DNA of 6,169 bases from Nitrospirota bacterium (GCA_021785055.1 JAJYGS010000108.1:1-6169); one strand, 5' to 3'. Positions 1-5,972 are shown, counted from the stretch's first letter. The notes: generated from the sequence alone by a model not told the origin. A program made the numbers and translations.

Positions 1-12
1 TACTATTAAAAT

Positions 13-726
13 ATGACGGGTAGAACCATTTTAGCGGCTTTTTTCCTCTGCCTTGCCATATCCGCGCAGGCCAGGGCCGAAGACCCGGCTAAGATCATAG
101 CCGGGATGAGCGCCGCATACGCGAAGGTGGACGATTATACGGCGATATTTTACAAACAGGAGCGTGTAAACGGAAGCGTCCTGCCAAGGGAGAAGATACT
201 GCTGAAATTCAAAAAACCTTTTAAAATATACATGAAATGGCTGCCGTCCAGTCCGCACGCGGGCAGGGAGGCGCTATACGTCGGAGGCGCGAACGGCGGC
301 AAGGTCATCGGACACGAAGGCGGACTGATAGGTTTCATTACTCTGCACATGAAACCGACGGGCGCTATTGCGATGAGAGGAAACCGCCATCCCATAACCG
401 ACGTGGGTATAGGCAGGCTAATCGACATAGTCGAGTATAATTTTAAACGCGCCGGGGAAAAAGGAGTATTGAGGCTTGAGTCCCTTGGCGAGGCCGAGGT
501 TTACGGGCGGAAGACCCGGCATATCGCAATGGAGATGCCTGAGAGCGGCTACTACGCCCCGAAGATGGAGATATGGGTGGACGAGGGCCTTCGGCTTCCT
601 ATAAAAATCGAGGTCTTCGGGCCGAAAGGCAGGTTTCTGGAGGGCTACGGCTACAGCGGCTTGAAAATCAATCCGGGTCTTAAGGACGCGGAGTTTACGG
701 AGGGGTATAAGGGTTATCATTTCTGA
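13..726 (+). CDS. Secreted DUF1571-like protein of unknown function
   Basis: This 237-residue protein is probably exported. It has a basic N-terminus (MTGR), a hydrophobic stretch at about residues 5-18, and an Ala-x-Ala site (A20-R21-A22) for signal peptidase I. There is no lipobox at the cleavage site. The mature part resembles the DUF1571 family: 'DYTAIFYKQERVNG' (41-54), 'LLKFKKPFKIYMKWL' (63-77), 'GREALYV' (84-90) and 'RGNRHPITDVGIGRLID' (122-138). The second half looks beta-rich, ending in 'MEIWVDEGLRLPIKIEVFG', which recalls the LolA/LppX fold of periplasmic lipid-binding proteins; that fold link is inference. ATG 13 is the first possible start, because an in-frame TAA lies at 7-9. The 12 bases seen upstream hold no Shine-Dalgarno sequence. 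The gene reads on the same strand as rpsB but is probably a separate unit, since a promoter candidate follows its stop. The family call is from memory of conserved motifs; the molecular role is unknown. Confidence 0.8.
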   Translation: MTGRTILAAFFLCLAISAQARAEDPAKIIAGMSAAYAKVDDYTAIFYKQERVNGSVLPREKILLKFKKPFKIYMKWLPSSPHAGREALYVGGANGGKVIGHEGGLIGFITLHMKPTGAIAMRGNRHPITDVGIGRLIDIVEYNFKRAGEKGVLRLESLGEAEVYGRKTRHIAMEMPESGYYAPKMEIWVDEGLRLPIKIEVFGPKGRFLEGYGYSGLKINPGLKDAEFTEGYKGYHF

Positions 727-734
727 AAAACCCC

Positions 735-763
735 TTGCATAGTTAAGCTTTTTGTGCTATAAA
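735..763 (+). promoter_or_regulatory. Candidate sigma70-type promoter of the rpsB operon
   Basis: TTGCAT at 735-740 and TATAAA at 758-763 are separated by exactly 17 bases. The -10 box matches TATAAT at five of six positions; the -35 box keeps TTG but matches only three of six. The site begins 8 bases after the preceding stop codon and lies in a locally AT-rich patch (about 740-765) between GC-rich blocks, as expected for the promoter of a strongly expressed ribosomal operon. Transcription would start near 770, leaving a leader of about 188 nt before rpsB. This is pattern evidence only. Confidence 0.5.
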
Positions 764-769
764 TTGCAG

Positions 770-957
770 GTTTTCCGGCAGGATTCCATAGCCGGATATT
801 TTATCTCGCACACCCCGGCGGGGCCGGTCTACCGGCGCGGGGCCGGCAGGCGGCGGACTGAGGGCGGTGCTTCGGCGCGTAAGCCCGGTTTATCGGGTTT
901 TCGGCGGAGGTTCCCTCAGATTCCGGGGTGGAGGAAACAACCAAACGGAGGTGTGAT
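770..957 (+). promoter_or_regulatory. Structured 5' leader of rpsB, possible S2 autoregulatory RNA
   Basis: No convincing gene lies here. The RNA would be GC-rich and foldable. GCCGG (823-827) pairs with CCGGC (832-836) around the loop tcta, and CCCCG (813-817) pairs with CGGGG (838-842) outside it, giving a two-part stem over 813-842. A second hairpin at 881-900 pairs AAGCCCG with CGGGTTT (one G-T pair) around the loop gtttat, and a T follows it. Bacteria are known to autoregulate rpsB-tsf through S2 binding to the leader; whether this RNA does so is inference. I could not match it to a specific published leader family. The rpsB Shine-Dalgarno GGAGGT (947-952) closes the region. Confidence 0.4.
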
Positions 958-1779
958 GTGGCGGTGATTACGATGAAGGAGCTGCTTGAGGCCGGGGTGC
1001 ATTTCGGCCACCAGGCGAAGAGATGGAACCCCAGGATGAAGAAGTACATCTTCGGGGAGAGAAACGGGATTTATATAATCGACCTTCAGAAGACGCTTCG
1101 GAAGTTCAAGGAGGCGTATAATTTCGTGTCCGACACGGCGGCTGATGGAAGGCCGGTCCTTTTCGTCGGCACGAAGAAACAGGCGCAGGACTCCGTCGCG
1201 GAAGAGGCGGGGAGGTGCGGCCAGTATTACGTGAACCAGCGCTGGCTGGGCGGTATGCTGACGAACTTCGAGACCCTCAGGAAGGGCATAGAGAAGCTCA
1301 GGAAGCTTGAGCGGATGAAGGCGGACGGCACCTACGAGAAGATAAGCAAGAAGGAAGTCGCCTCCCTTGAGAAGAAGCGCCAGCAGCTCCTTAAAAACCT
1401 GGGCGGCATAAAGGACATGCCTGCGCTTCCCGGTGCGGTTTTCGTGGTAGACCCGCGCAAGGAGGCCATAGCCGTCATGGAGGCCAGGCGCCTCGGCATC
1501 CCGGTTGTGGGCATAGTGGATACGAACTGCGACCCGGATGTCATAGACTACGTAATCCCCGGAAACGACGACGCCATCCGCGCGATAAAGCTTATCGCCA
1601 CAAAGATTGCCGACGCCGTAATGGAAGGCCAGCAGAGGCGCAGGGACAAGGTGGAAGGCCGCGTGACCGCGTCCATGGCGGCGTCGGAAGAGGCGACCGG
1701 CGAAAAGCCTGCTGAAATCCCCGCCGCGCAAGAGTCCGATACCGCCGCCGAACCGGGCGACACGGGGAGTTTCGCGTAA
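958..1779 (+). CDS. rpsB: 30S ribosomal protein S2
   Basis: This encodes S2 (273 aa), which binds late to the 30S subunit at the head-body junction and is needed for S1 attachment. The N-terminus 'MKELLEAGVHFGH' (6-18) and 'RWNPRMKKYIFGERNGIYIIDLQKT' (split here only by reading) align directly with E. coli S2, as do 'NQRWLGGMLTNF', the second S2 signature beginning 'PGAVFVVDPRKEAIAVMEA' at residue 158, and 'VIPGNDDAIRAI'. The start is GTG 958, with GGAGGT at 947-952. This places the N-terminus level with E. coli S2 (VAVITM against MATVSM). An in-frame GTG at 928 would add ten residues that include the Shine-Dalgarno itself, so it is unlikely. The last 40 or so residues are a low-complexity tail rich in Ala, Glu and Pro, longer than in E. 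coli S2, and probably disordered. tsf follows after 125 bases that hold a large palindrome. Confidence 0.97.
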   Translation: MAVITMKELLEAGVHFGHQAKRWNPRMKKYIFGERNGIYIIDLQKTLRKFKEAYNFVSDTAADGRPVLFVGTKKQAQDSVAEEAGRCGQYYVNQRWLGGMLTNFETLRKGIEKLRKLERMKADGTYEKISKKEVASLEKKRQQLLKNLGGIKDMPALPGAVFVVDPRKEAIAVMEARRLGIPVVGIVDTNCDPDVIDYVIPGNDDAIRAIKLIATKIADAVMEGQQRRRDKVEGRVTASMAASEEATGEKPAEIPAAQESDTAAEPGDTGSFA

Positions 1780-1793
1780 TTTTAGATTATGCC

Positions 1794-1875
1794 TGTCATT
1801 CCGAGCTGAGCCGAGGAATCTACTTTGTGAATTTTAAATTCAACTGTGGGTCCCTCCGCTTCGGTCGGGACGACA
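1794..1875. repeat. 82-bp imperfect palindromic intergenic repeat
   Basis: The left arm opens with TGTCATTCCGAG (1794) and runs through GAGGAATCTAC (to 1823). The right arm ends CGGGACGACA (1875). Comparing the outer 30 bases with the reverse complement of the other arm gives 21 identities, and four of the nine differences would still pair as G-U in RNA. The centre is GAATTT (1829-1834), T, AAATTC (1836-1841). The whole element can form one long hairpin between rpsB and tsf. The arms resemble the 'TGTCATTCTGAGCGAAGCGAAGAATC' type of repeat that I recall as common in intergenic regions of many environmental bacterial genomes. It has no coding capacity, no clear target duplication, and no T-run after it. 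Confidence 0.8.
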
Positions 1876-1904
1876 TCTATAAAGATTCGGAGGAATATTC
1901 AGAG

Positions 1905-2561
1905 ATGGCGATTTCGGCAACAGACGTAAAGGACTTAAGGGAAAAGACCGGCGCGGGGATGATGGACTGCAAGAAGGCCCTGACCGAGACCGGCGGTGAT
2001 ATGGAAAAGGCGATAGACTACCTCCGCAAGAAGGGCCTCTCCGCCGCCGCGAAGAAATCCGACCGCATAACGTCGGAGGGCCTTGTCGGCTCGTACATCC
2101 ACATGGGCGGCAAGATAGGCGTCATGCTGGAGGTTAACTGCGAGACGGACTTCGTGGCAAAGACCCCGGAGTTCCAGGATCTGGTGAAGGATATCTGCAT
2201 GCACATCGCGGCGGCGAGCCCCAGGTACGTCCGGCGAGAAGAGGTTGACCCCGCCGAGCTTGAGCGCGAGAAGGAGATATATAAAGACCAGGCGAGACAG
2301 TCCGGGAAGCCTGAGCATATCCTGGATAAAATAATTGAGGGCAAGGTAGAGAAGTTCTACGGCGACGTCTGCCTGATGGACCAGATATTCGTAAAAGACC
2401 CGGACGGCAGGAAGAAGGTCTCCGACATCATCACGGAGAAGATTGCCAAGATTGGGGAGAACATAACCGTGCGGCGTTTCGTCCGCTATCAACTGGGCGA
2501 GGGCCTTCAGAAGAGGAGTTGTGACTTTGCCGCGGAAGTCGCCGAGCAGCTTAAAAAATAA
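1905..2561 (+). CDS. tsf: Elongation factor Ts
   Basis: EF-Ts (218 aa) regenerates EF-Tu-GTP by driving GDP release from EF-Tu in the cytoplasm. The N-terminal UBA-like domain (about 4-44) carries 'LREKTGAGMMDCKKAL' (11-26). The core has 'LEVNCETDFVAK' (75-86), including the TDFV motif (81-84) whose Asp and Phe insert next to the nucleotide site of EF-Tu in characterised homologues. The C-terminal part has 'LMDQIFVKDP' and 'GENITVRRFVRY'. The protein is shorter than E. coli EF-Ts (283 aa) and belongs to the compact form with a reduced dimerisation region. The start at ATG 1905 fits the E. coli N-terminus and has GGAGG at 1889-1893, 11 bases upstream. An upstream in-frame GTG at 1827 lies inside the palindrome and is rejected. 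The last 35 bases of tsf overlap pyrH. Confidence 0.97.
   Translation: MAISATDVKDLREKTGAGMMDCKKALTETGGDMEKAIDYLRKKGLSAAAKKSDRITSEGLVGSYIHMGGKIGVMLEVNCETDFVAKTPEFQDLVKDICMHIAAASPRYVRREEVDPAELEREKEIYKDQARQSGKPEHILDKIIEGKVEKFYGDVCLMDQIFVKDPDGRKKVSDIITEKIAKIGENITVRRFVRYQLGEGLQKRSCDFAAEVAEQLKK
2513..2518 (+). promoter_or_regulatory. Ribosome binding site deciding the pyrH start
   Basis: GAGGAG lies within the 3' part of tsf. It is only 2 bases before GTG 2521, too close for normal initiation, but 8 bases before TTG 2527, a good distance. This is why the pyrH start is placed at TTG 2527. No other GTG, ATG or TTG occurs in frame before the conserved kinase core. Confidence 0.5.
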
Positions 2562-3312
2562 GCCGGCCCCCCTGCGGCGACCGGTAGACCGGCGGTACCG
2601 GCGCGTCCTCCTGAAGCTCTCAGGCGAGGCGCTTATGGGCGGCAGGCCCTACGGCATCGACCCTGAAGTCGTCGAGGAGATCTCGCGGGAGATTAAAGAA
2701 GCCGTCTCCGGCGGCCTTGAGATGGCCGTGGTAATCGGCGGCGGCAATATCTTTCGCGGCGTCGCGGCGAGCGCGTCCGGCATGGAGAGGACTTCCGCCG
2801 ATTACATGGGGATGCTGGCGACGGTACTTAACGCCCTGGCCCTCCAGAACATCCTCGAAAAGCACGGAGTCAGCACCCGCGTGCAGTCCGCGATCGAGAT
2901 GAAGGAGCTTGCCGAGCCATATATCCGAAGGCGCGCCGTAAGGCACCTTGAAAAGAAGCGAGTCGTGATTTTCGCCGCCGGGACCGGCAACCCATACTTC
3001 ACGACGGACACCGCCGCGGCCCTCAGGGCGATGGAGATAGGCGCCGAGATCATACTCAAGGCGACGAAGGTGGACGGCATATATACCGCCGACCCGATGC
3101 TGGACAAAGGCGCCAGGAAATACGACGAGCTCGATTATCTGGAGGTCCTTCAGAAGGGGCTTAAGGTGATGGACGCCACGGCCATATCTCTCTGCATGGA
3201 CAATAATCTCCCTATAATCGTCTTTAACCTTAAAAAACCGGGCAACATAAAAAAAGCCCTCGAAGGCGGCAAGGTGGGCACTGTAGTGAGGATGAAGGGG
3301 GTAAACAAGTGA
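2527..3312 (+). CDS. pyrH: Uridylate kinase (UMP kinase)
   Basis: This encodes the bacterial hexameric UMP kinase (261 aa), which makes UDP from UMP and ATP in pyrimidine nucleotide synthesis. It belongs to the amino-acid kinase fold family. Visible motifs, numbered from the TTG start, are 'VLLKLSGEALMG' (27-38, phosphate-binding Lys), 'VVIGGGNIFRG' (68-78), 'DYMGMLATVLNALAL' (92-106), 'FAAGTGNPYFTTDTAA' (149-164, UMP/phosphate binding) and 'LKATKVDGIYTADP' (177-190). The C-terminal 'GTVVR' matches the family ending. The start lies inside tsf, giving an overlap of 35 bases in another frame (41 if GTG 2521 is used). The protein therefore has a basic, Pro- and Arg-rich extension of about 15-20 residues before the usual 'YKRVLLKL' start. 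Its stop overlaps frr by 4 bases, so translation is probably coupled along tsf-pyrH-frr. The product is certain; the exact start is not. Confidence 0.95.
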   Translation: MPRKSPSSLKNKPAPLRRPVDRRYRRVLLKLSGEALMGGRPYGIDPEVVEEISREIKEAVSGGLEMAVVIGGGNIFRGVAASASGMERTSADYMGMLATVLNALALQNILEKHGVSTRVQSAIEMKELAEPYIRRRAVRHLEKKRVVIFAAGTGNPYFTTDTAAALRAMEIGAEIILKATKVDGIYTADPMLDKGARKYDELDYLEVLQKGLKVMDATAISLCMDNNLPIIVFNLKKPGNIKKALEGGKVGTVVRMKGVNK

Positions 3313-3866
3313 TACCCGAGATAAAGAAAAAGGCCGAAGAACACATGAAGTCCGCCATTGATTCCATGAAGCACGAGTTCTCAACCATCCGCACCGGGAG
3401 GGCCTCTCTTTCGCTCCTGGACGACGTAAAAGTAGACTATTACGGGACGCCTTCCCCTGTTACCCAGGTCGCCACCCTTTCCTTGCCGGATGCGCGCACC
3501 ATCGCCATAGCACCCTGGGAATCCAAGATGCTCTCCGTTATCGAGAAAGCCATCCAGAAATCGGATATCGGCATAAACCCCGTAAACGACGGGAAGGTGC
3601 TCCGGCTTATCGTACCGCCGCTTACGGAGGAGCGCAGAAAAGAGCTTGTGAAGAAGGCCAAAAAGATGGCGGAGGACTCGAAAGTCATCATAAGGAACAT
3701 CCGCCGCGATGCGAACGAGGCCCTTAAAAAAGCCGAGAAGGACAAAAAAATAACCGAGGACGACTTGACGCGGAGCGAGCAGGAAGTCCAGAAGATGACG
3801 GACGATTTCATCCGTCGCCTTGACGAGGCCCTGGCGCACAAGGAAAAGGAGATAATGGAGGTCTGA
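3309..3866 (+). CDS. frr: Ribosome recycling factor
   Basis: RRF (185 aa, the same length as in E. coli) splits post-termination ribosomes together with EF-G. It aligns without gaps of note: 'RTGRASLSLLDDVKVDYYGTP' begins at residue 28 in the three-helix domain I, then domain II, then 'LIVPPLTEERRKELVKKAKK', and 'IIRNIRRDANEALKK' from 127. R132 sits at the position of the functionally important Arg132 of E. coli RRF. The C-terminus 'ALAHKEKEIMEV' matches the family ending. GTG 3309 overlaps the pyrH stop as GTGA, and AAGGGGGT (3295-3302) lies 6 bases before it, so re-initiation after pyrH is likely. In many bacteria uppS, cdsA and dxr come next; here they do not, and a gap with repeats follows. 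Confidence 0.97.
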   Translation: MIPEIKKKAEEHMKSAIDSMKHEFSTIRTGRASLSLLDDVKVDYYGTPSPVTQVATLSLPDARTIAIAPWESKMLSVIEKAIQKSDIGINPVNDGKVLRLIVPPLTEERRKELVKKAKKMAEDSKVIIRNIRRDANEALKKAEKDKKITEDDLTRSEQEVQKMTDDFIRRLDEALAHKEKEIMEV

Positions 3867-3877
3867 CCGGGGCCATG

Positions 3878-3912
3878 TGCCGGCAAGATTTAAATCCTGC
3901 CAATCGCCGGCA
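3878..3912. repeat. Nested palindromes after frr
   Basis: TGCCGGCA (3878-3885) recurs as CGCCGGCA (3905-3912), so the outer arms can pair. Between them, GGCA-A-GATTTAAATC-C-TGCC (3882-3901) is a 20-base palindrome with one mismatched pair. The RNA could fold in two competing ways. No T-run follows, so it is not a standard intrinsic terminator. It may stabilise the 3' end of the frr message, or be a degraded repeat next to the half repeat at 3918. Confidence 0.5.
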
Positions 3913-3917
3913 AACAT

Positions 3918-3944
3918 TGTCATTCTGAACGCAGCGAAGAATCC
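3918..3944. repeat. Half copy of the rpsB-tsf intergenic repeat
   Basis: TGTCATTCTGAACG at 3918 followed by CAGCGAAGAATCC (to 3944) matches the left arm of the palindrome at 1794-1821 with a few substitutions and one missing base. No right arm is present: the sequence passes after six bases into the ATG of the ferredoxin gene at 3951. It is thus either a solo arm or the remnant of a full element. Confidence 0.7.
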
Positions 3945-3950
3945 GCTTTT

Positions 3951-4124
3951 ATGTCTTTTATTATTATGCAAGACGCATGCATCGCCTGCGGCGCGTGCCG
4001 GGAAGAATGTCCCAACGACGCCGTCGAACCCTCCGGCGCAGCCTTCAGGATAATACCCGAAAAATGCTCCGAGTGCGCCTCCTGCCTTGAAAACTGCCCC
4101 TCCGGGGCGATAGTCGAGGATTGA
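3951..4124 (+). CDS. Small 2[4Fe-4S] ferredoxin
   Basis: This short gene encodes 57 residues and is a near-minimal bacterial (clostridial-type) ferredoxin, an electron carrier in the cytoplasm. Two classic cluster motifs are complete: C10-x2-C13-x2-C16-x3-C20-P and C39-x2-C42-x2-C45-x3-C49-P. In such ferredoxins the fourth Cys of each motif ligates the other cluster, so both [4Fe-4S] clusters should form. Motif 1 reads 'CIACGACREECPNDAV' and motif 2 'CSECASCLENCPSGAI', the usual internal duplication. ATG 3951 is the first start after an in-frame TAA at 3891; ATG 3966 would also leave all cysteines. No good Shine-Dalgarno precedes it, only GAAGA at 3936-3940 inside the half repeat. Nothing here names its redox partner. 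It implies an anaerobic or low-potential redox metabolism, which is inference. Confidence 0.93.
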   Translation: MSFIIMQDACIACGACREECPNDAVEPSGAAFRIIPEKCSECASCLENCPSGAIVED

Positions 4125-4146
4125 GGGCCGCTTAAAAGCCCCTTTT
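4125..4146 (+). terminator. Weak terminator-like hairpin after the ferredoxin gene
   Basis: GGGC (4125-4128) can pair with GCCC (4138-4141) around a 9-base loop, followed by C and TTTT (4143-4146). The stem is only 4 bp and the T-run is short, so termination would be inefficient at best. Its position directly after the stop codon and before a promoter candidate is what makes it plausible. Confidence 0.25.
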
Positions 4147-4150
4147 CCGC

Positions 4151-4179
4151 TTGATAAATCCCCCCTTTTGTGCGAAAAT
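4151..4179 (+). promoter_or_regulatory. Candidate promoter of the branching enzyme gene
   Basis: TTGATA (4151-4156) matches the -35 consensus at five of six positions. After a 17-base spacer comes GAAAAT (4174-4179), which matches TATAAT at four of six, including the important second and last positions. Transcription would begin near 4186, giving a leader of about 40 nt before GTG 4228. This suggests that the branching enzyme and the gene after it form their own unit. Confidence 0.4.
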
Positions 4180-4227
4180 AAAAGCTTCAAAATCCTGTTT
4201 TTTTAACAACTTATCCATAGGTGAAAA

Positions 4228-5964
4228 GTGGCTGTCCGCAAAAAGATCGGAAGCTTCACGTTCGTCCTGCATTCGCACCTCCCGTATGTCCTCTCGCACG
4301 GCAGGTGGCCGCACGGCACCGACTGGCTGAACGAAGCCACGGCGGAGACCTACATCCCGCTCCTGAACGTCATCGGGCGGCTGGTGGACGAGGGCATATC
4401 GCCGAAAATAACCTTGGGCATTACTCCCGTCCTTACGGAGCAGCTGAAAAGCCCCGCATTCCAGGAAGAATTCACGGCCTATCTTGAGAATAAAATAGCG
4501 GCTGCAAGGGCGGATTCCGTGGAATTCAAGGCCACCAGGGAGCCTGTTCTTTTGAAGGTTTCCAAGATGTGGGAGGAGTTCTACGGCGGCGCCCTGGACT
4601 CTTTCAAAAACAGATACAAGCGCGATATTGTCAAGGCCTTTGCGGACTTGCAGAGGCAGGGCCACATCGAGATAATCACCTGCGGCGCGACGCACGGTTA
4701 CTTTCCGCTCCTCTCGCGCGACGAGAGCATCCAGGCGCAGGTAAAGCAGGCCGTGGCCTCATACCGCAGGAATTACGGGAGAAAGCCAAAAGGCATCTGG
4801 CTCCCGGAGTGCGCATACAGACCGGGGTATAAATGGTCTCCGCCCGTGCCGGCTCCGGGCCTTGAGCCGTACGAGCGCAAGGGAGTCGAAGAGTTCCTGA
4901 GCGAGAACGGAATCCGGTATTTTATTGTGGATTCGCACATGCTCGAAGGCGGCAAGCCCATAGGCGTATACCTCGACAGGTACGAGGCGCTTGAGAAGCT
5001 CTGGGGGCAGTTCGAGAAGGGTTTCACACCCCGTCCGCTCGACCCGGAGAAATCGCCGTACGACGTATATTTCATCGGCGCAAAGCCCGGCAAAAGGCCG
5101 GTCGCGATACTCACGCGGGACCCCAAGACCGGACTTCAGGTATGGAGCGGCGAGCACGGATATCCCGGAAATGAGCACTACCTGGACTTTCACAAGAAAC
5201 GCTTCCCCGGCGGCCTTCGCTACTGGAGCGTTACCGACATAAAGGCCGACCTGGCCGAGAAGAAAAATTACAGGCCGGAGGCGGCTGGGAAGTTTATCCC
5301 GGAGCAGGCGTATCACTTCAAGGAGATGGTAAAGGCCGCGCTTACGGAGCATCTGAAGAATAAAAAATCACCCGGCATCCTGACGGCCCCGTACGACGCG
5401 GAGCTTTTCGGACACTGGTGGTTTGAAGGCCCGGAATGGCTCTATCACGTGATAAGGAATTTCGCCGAGGACGGCGAAGTGGAACTGACTACCGGCGGAG
5501 AATACGTCTCGTCCCGGAAGGGAGGACAGCTTGTCGCGCTCCCGGAAGGCTCATGGGGCGAGGGCGGGTTCCATTACATATGGCTCAACGAATGGACGGC
5601 CTGGACATGGAAGCATATATACGAGGCGGAGACGAGGATGGTGTCGCTCGCGCGCGAGTTTTCCGGCAAAGGGGACGAAAACTTAAACGACATACTTGGT
5701 CAGGCGGCGCGGGAACTCATGCTGCTGCAAAGCTCCGACTGGCAGTTCCTTATCAGCACCTGGAGCGCAAGGGACTATGCCGAGATGCGCTTCACGGAGC
5801 ATTTCTCCACGTTCAACCGGCTGGCGGAGATGGCCGAGAAATACGGGCGCGGCGAGAAAGTCGCGCAGGGCGAGTGGGAGTTTCTTGGGATGACGAAGGA
5901 GCGCGACGATATTTTCCCGGACGTGGAGCCGGGATGGTGGAAGGGCGTGGAGCATAAGGATTAG
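4228..5964 (+). CDS. GH57 1,4-alpha-glucan branching enzyme
   Basis: This 578-residue protein is a family GH57 branching enzyme, which cuts alpha-1,4-glucan and re-attaches the segment by an alpha-1,6 bond during glycogen synthesis. The GH57 regions appear in order: 'HSHLPYV' (15-21), 'GHIEIITCGATHGYFPLL' (from 145), 'GIWLPECAYRPGY' with E194 as expected nucleophile, and 'PYDAELFGHWWFEG' (388-401) with D390 as expected acid/base. The C-terminal DUF1957-type helical domain carries 'LLQSSDWQFLISTW' (499-512) and 'DYAEMRFTEHFSTFNRL'. This domain pairing separates branching enzymes from GH57 amylases and glucanotransferases. The start GTG 4228 has AGGTGA at 4219-4224 and leads directly into the catalytic domain; there is no signal peptide, so it acts in the cytoplasm. 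It is somewhat longer than the roughly 520-560 residues I recall for characterised members. No other glycogen gene is in view. Its stop is 8 bases before the next gene. Family certain, branching activity likely. Confidence 0.92.
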   Translation: MAVRKKIGSFTFVLHSHLPYVLSHGRWPHGTDWLNEATAETYIPLLNVIGRLVDEGISPKITLGITPVLTEQLKSPAFQEEFTAYLENKIAAARADSVEFKATREPVLLKVSKMWEEFYGGALDSFKNRYKRDIVKAFADLQRQGHIEIITCGATHGYFPLLSRDESIQAQVKQAVASYRRNYGRKPKGIWLPECAYRPGYKWSPPVPAPGLEPYERKGVEEFLSENGIRYFIVDSHMLEGGKPIGVYLDRYEALEKLWGQFEKGFTPRPLDPEKSPYDVYFIGAKPGKRPVAILTRDPKTGLQVWSGEHGYPGNEHYLDFHKKRFPGGLRYWSVTDIKADLAEKKNYRPEAAGKFIPEQAYHFKEMVKAALTEHLKNKKSPGILTAPYDAELFGHWWFEGPEWLYHVIRNFAEDGEVELTTGGEYVSSRKGGQLVALPEGSWGEGGFHYIWLNEWTAWTWKHIYEAETRMVSLAREFSGKGDENLNDILGQAARELMLLQSSDWQFLISTWSARDYAEMRFTEHFSTFNRLAEMAEKYGRGEKVAQGEWEFLGMTKERDDIFPDVEPGWWKGVEHKD

Positions 5965-5972
5965 GAGGCATT

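Noticed and set aside
881..901. Hairpin with following T's as a full intrinsic terminator before rpsB
   Set aside because: Three of the four T's are within the stem and only one follows, so it is too weak to call; kept only as part of the leader.
928..957. GTG 928 as rpsB start
   Set aside because: The extra ten codons include the GGAGGT that serves GTG 958, and S2 homologues begin at the 958 position.
752..967. 71-codon open frame in the rpsB leader
   Set aside because: It lacks a ribosome binding site at its start, is rich in Arg and Gly as expected from GC-rich non-coding sequence, and overlaps the rpsB start.
916..1731. Long open frame on the minus strand opposite rpsB (271 codons), and similar ones opposite pyrH, frr and the branching enzyme
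   Set aside because: They mirror strongly conserved plus-strand genes, show no recognisable domain, and have Arg/Leu/His-rich composition typical of antisense frames in GC-rich codons.
1794..1875. Insertion-sequence or transposon with target duplication
   Set aside because: There is no transposase gene and no clear direct repeat at the borders; only a palindromic repeat can be supported.
1827..1904. Upstream GTG start that would lengthen EF-Ts by 26 residues
   Set aside because: It lies in the palindromic repeat, lacks a ribosome binding site and has no counterpart in EF-Ts; ATG 1905 fits the family N-terminus.
4211..4219. TTATCCATA, one base from a DnaA box (TTATCCACA)
   Set aside because: A single site with no companion boxes, no AT-rich unwinding region and no dnaA or dnaN nearby; chance is the simplest reading.
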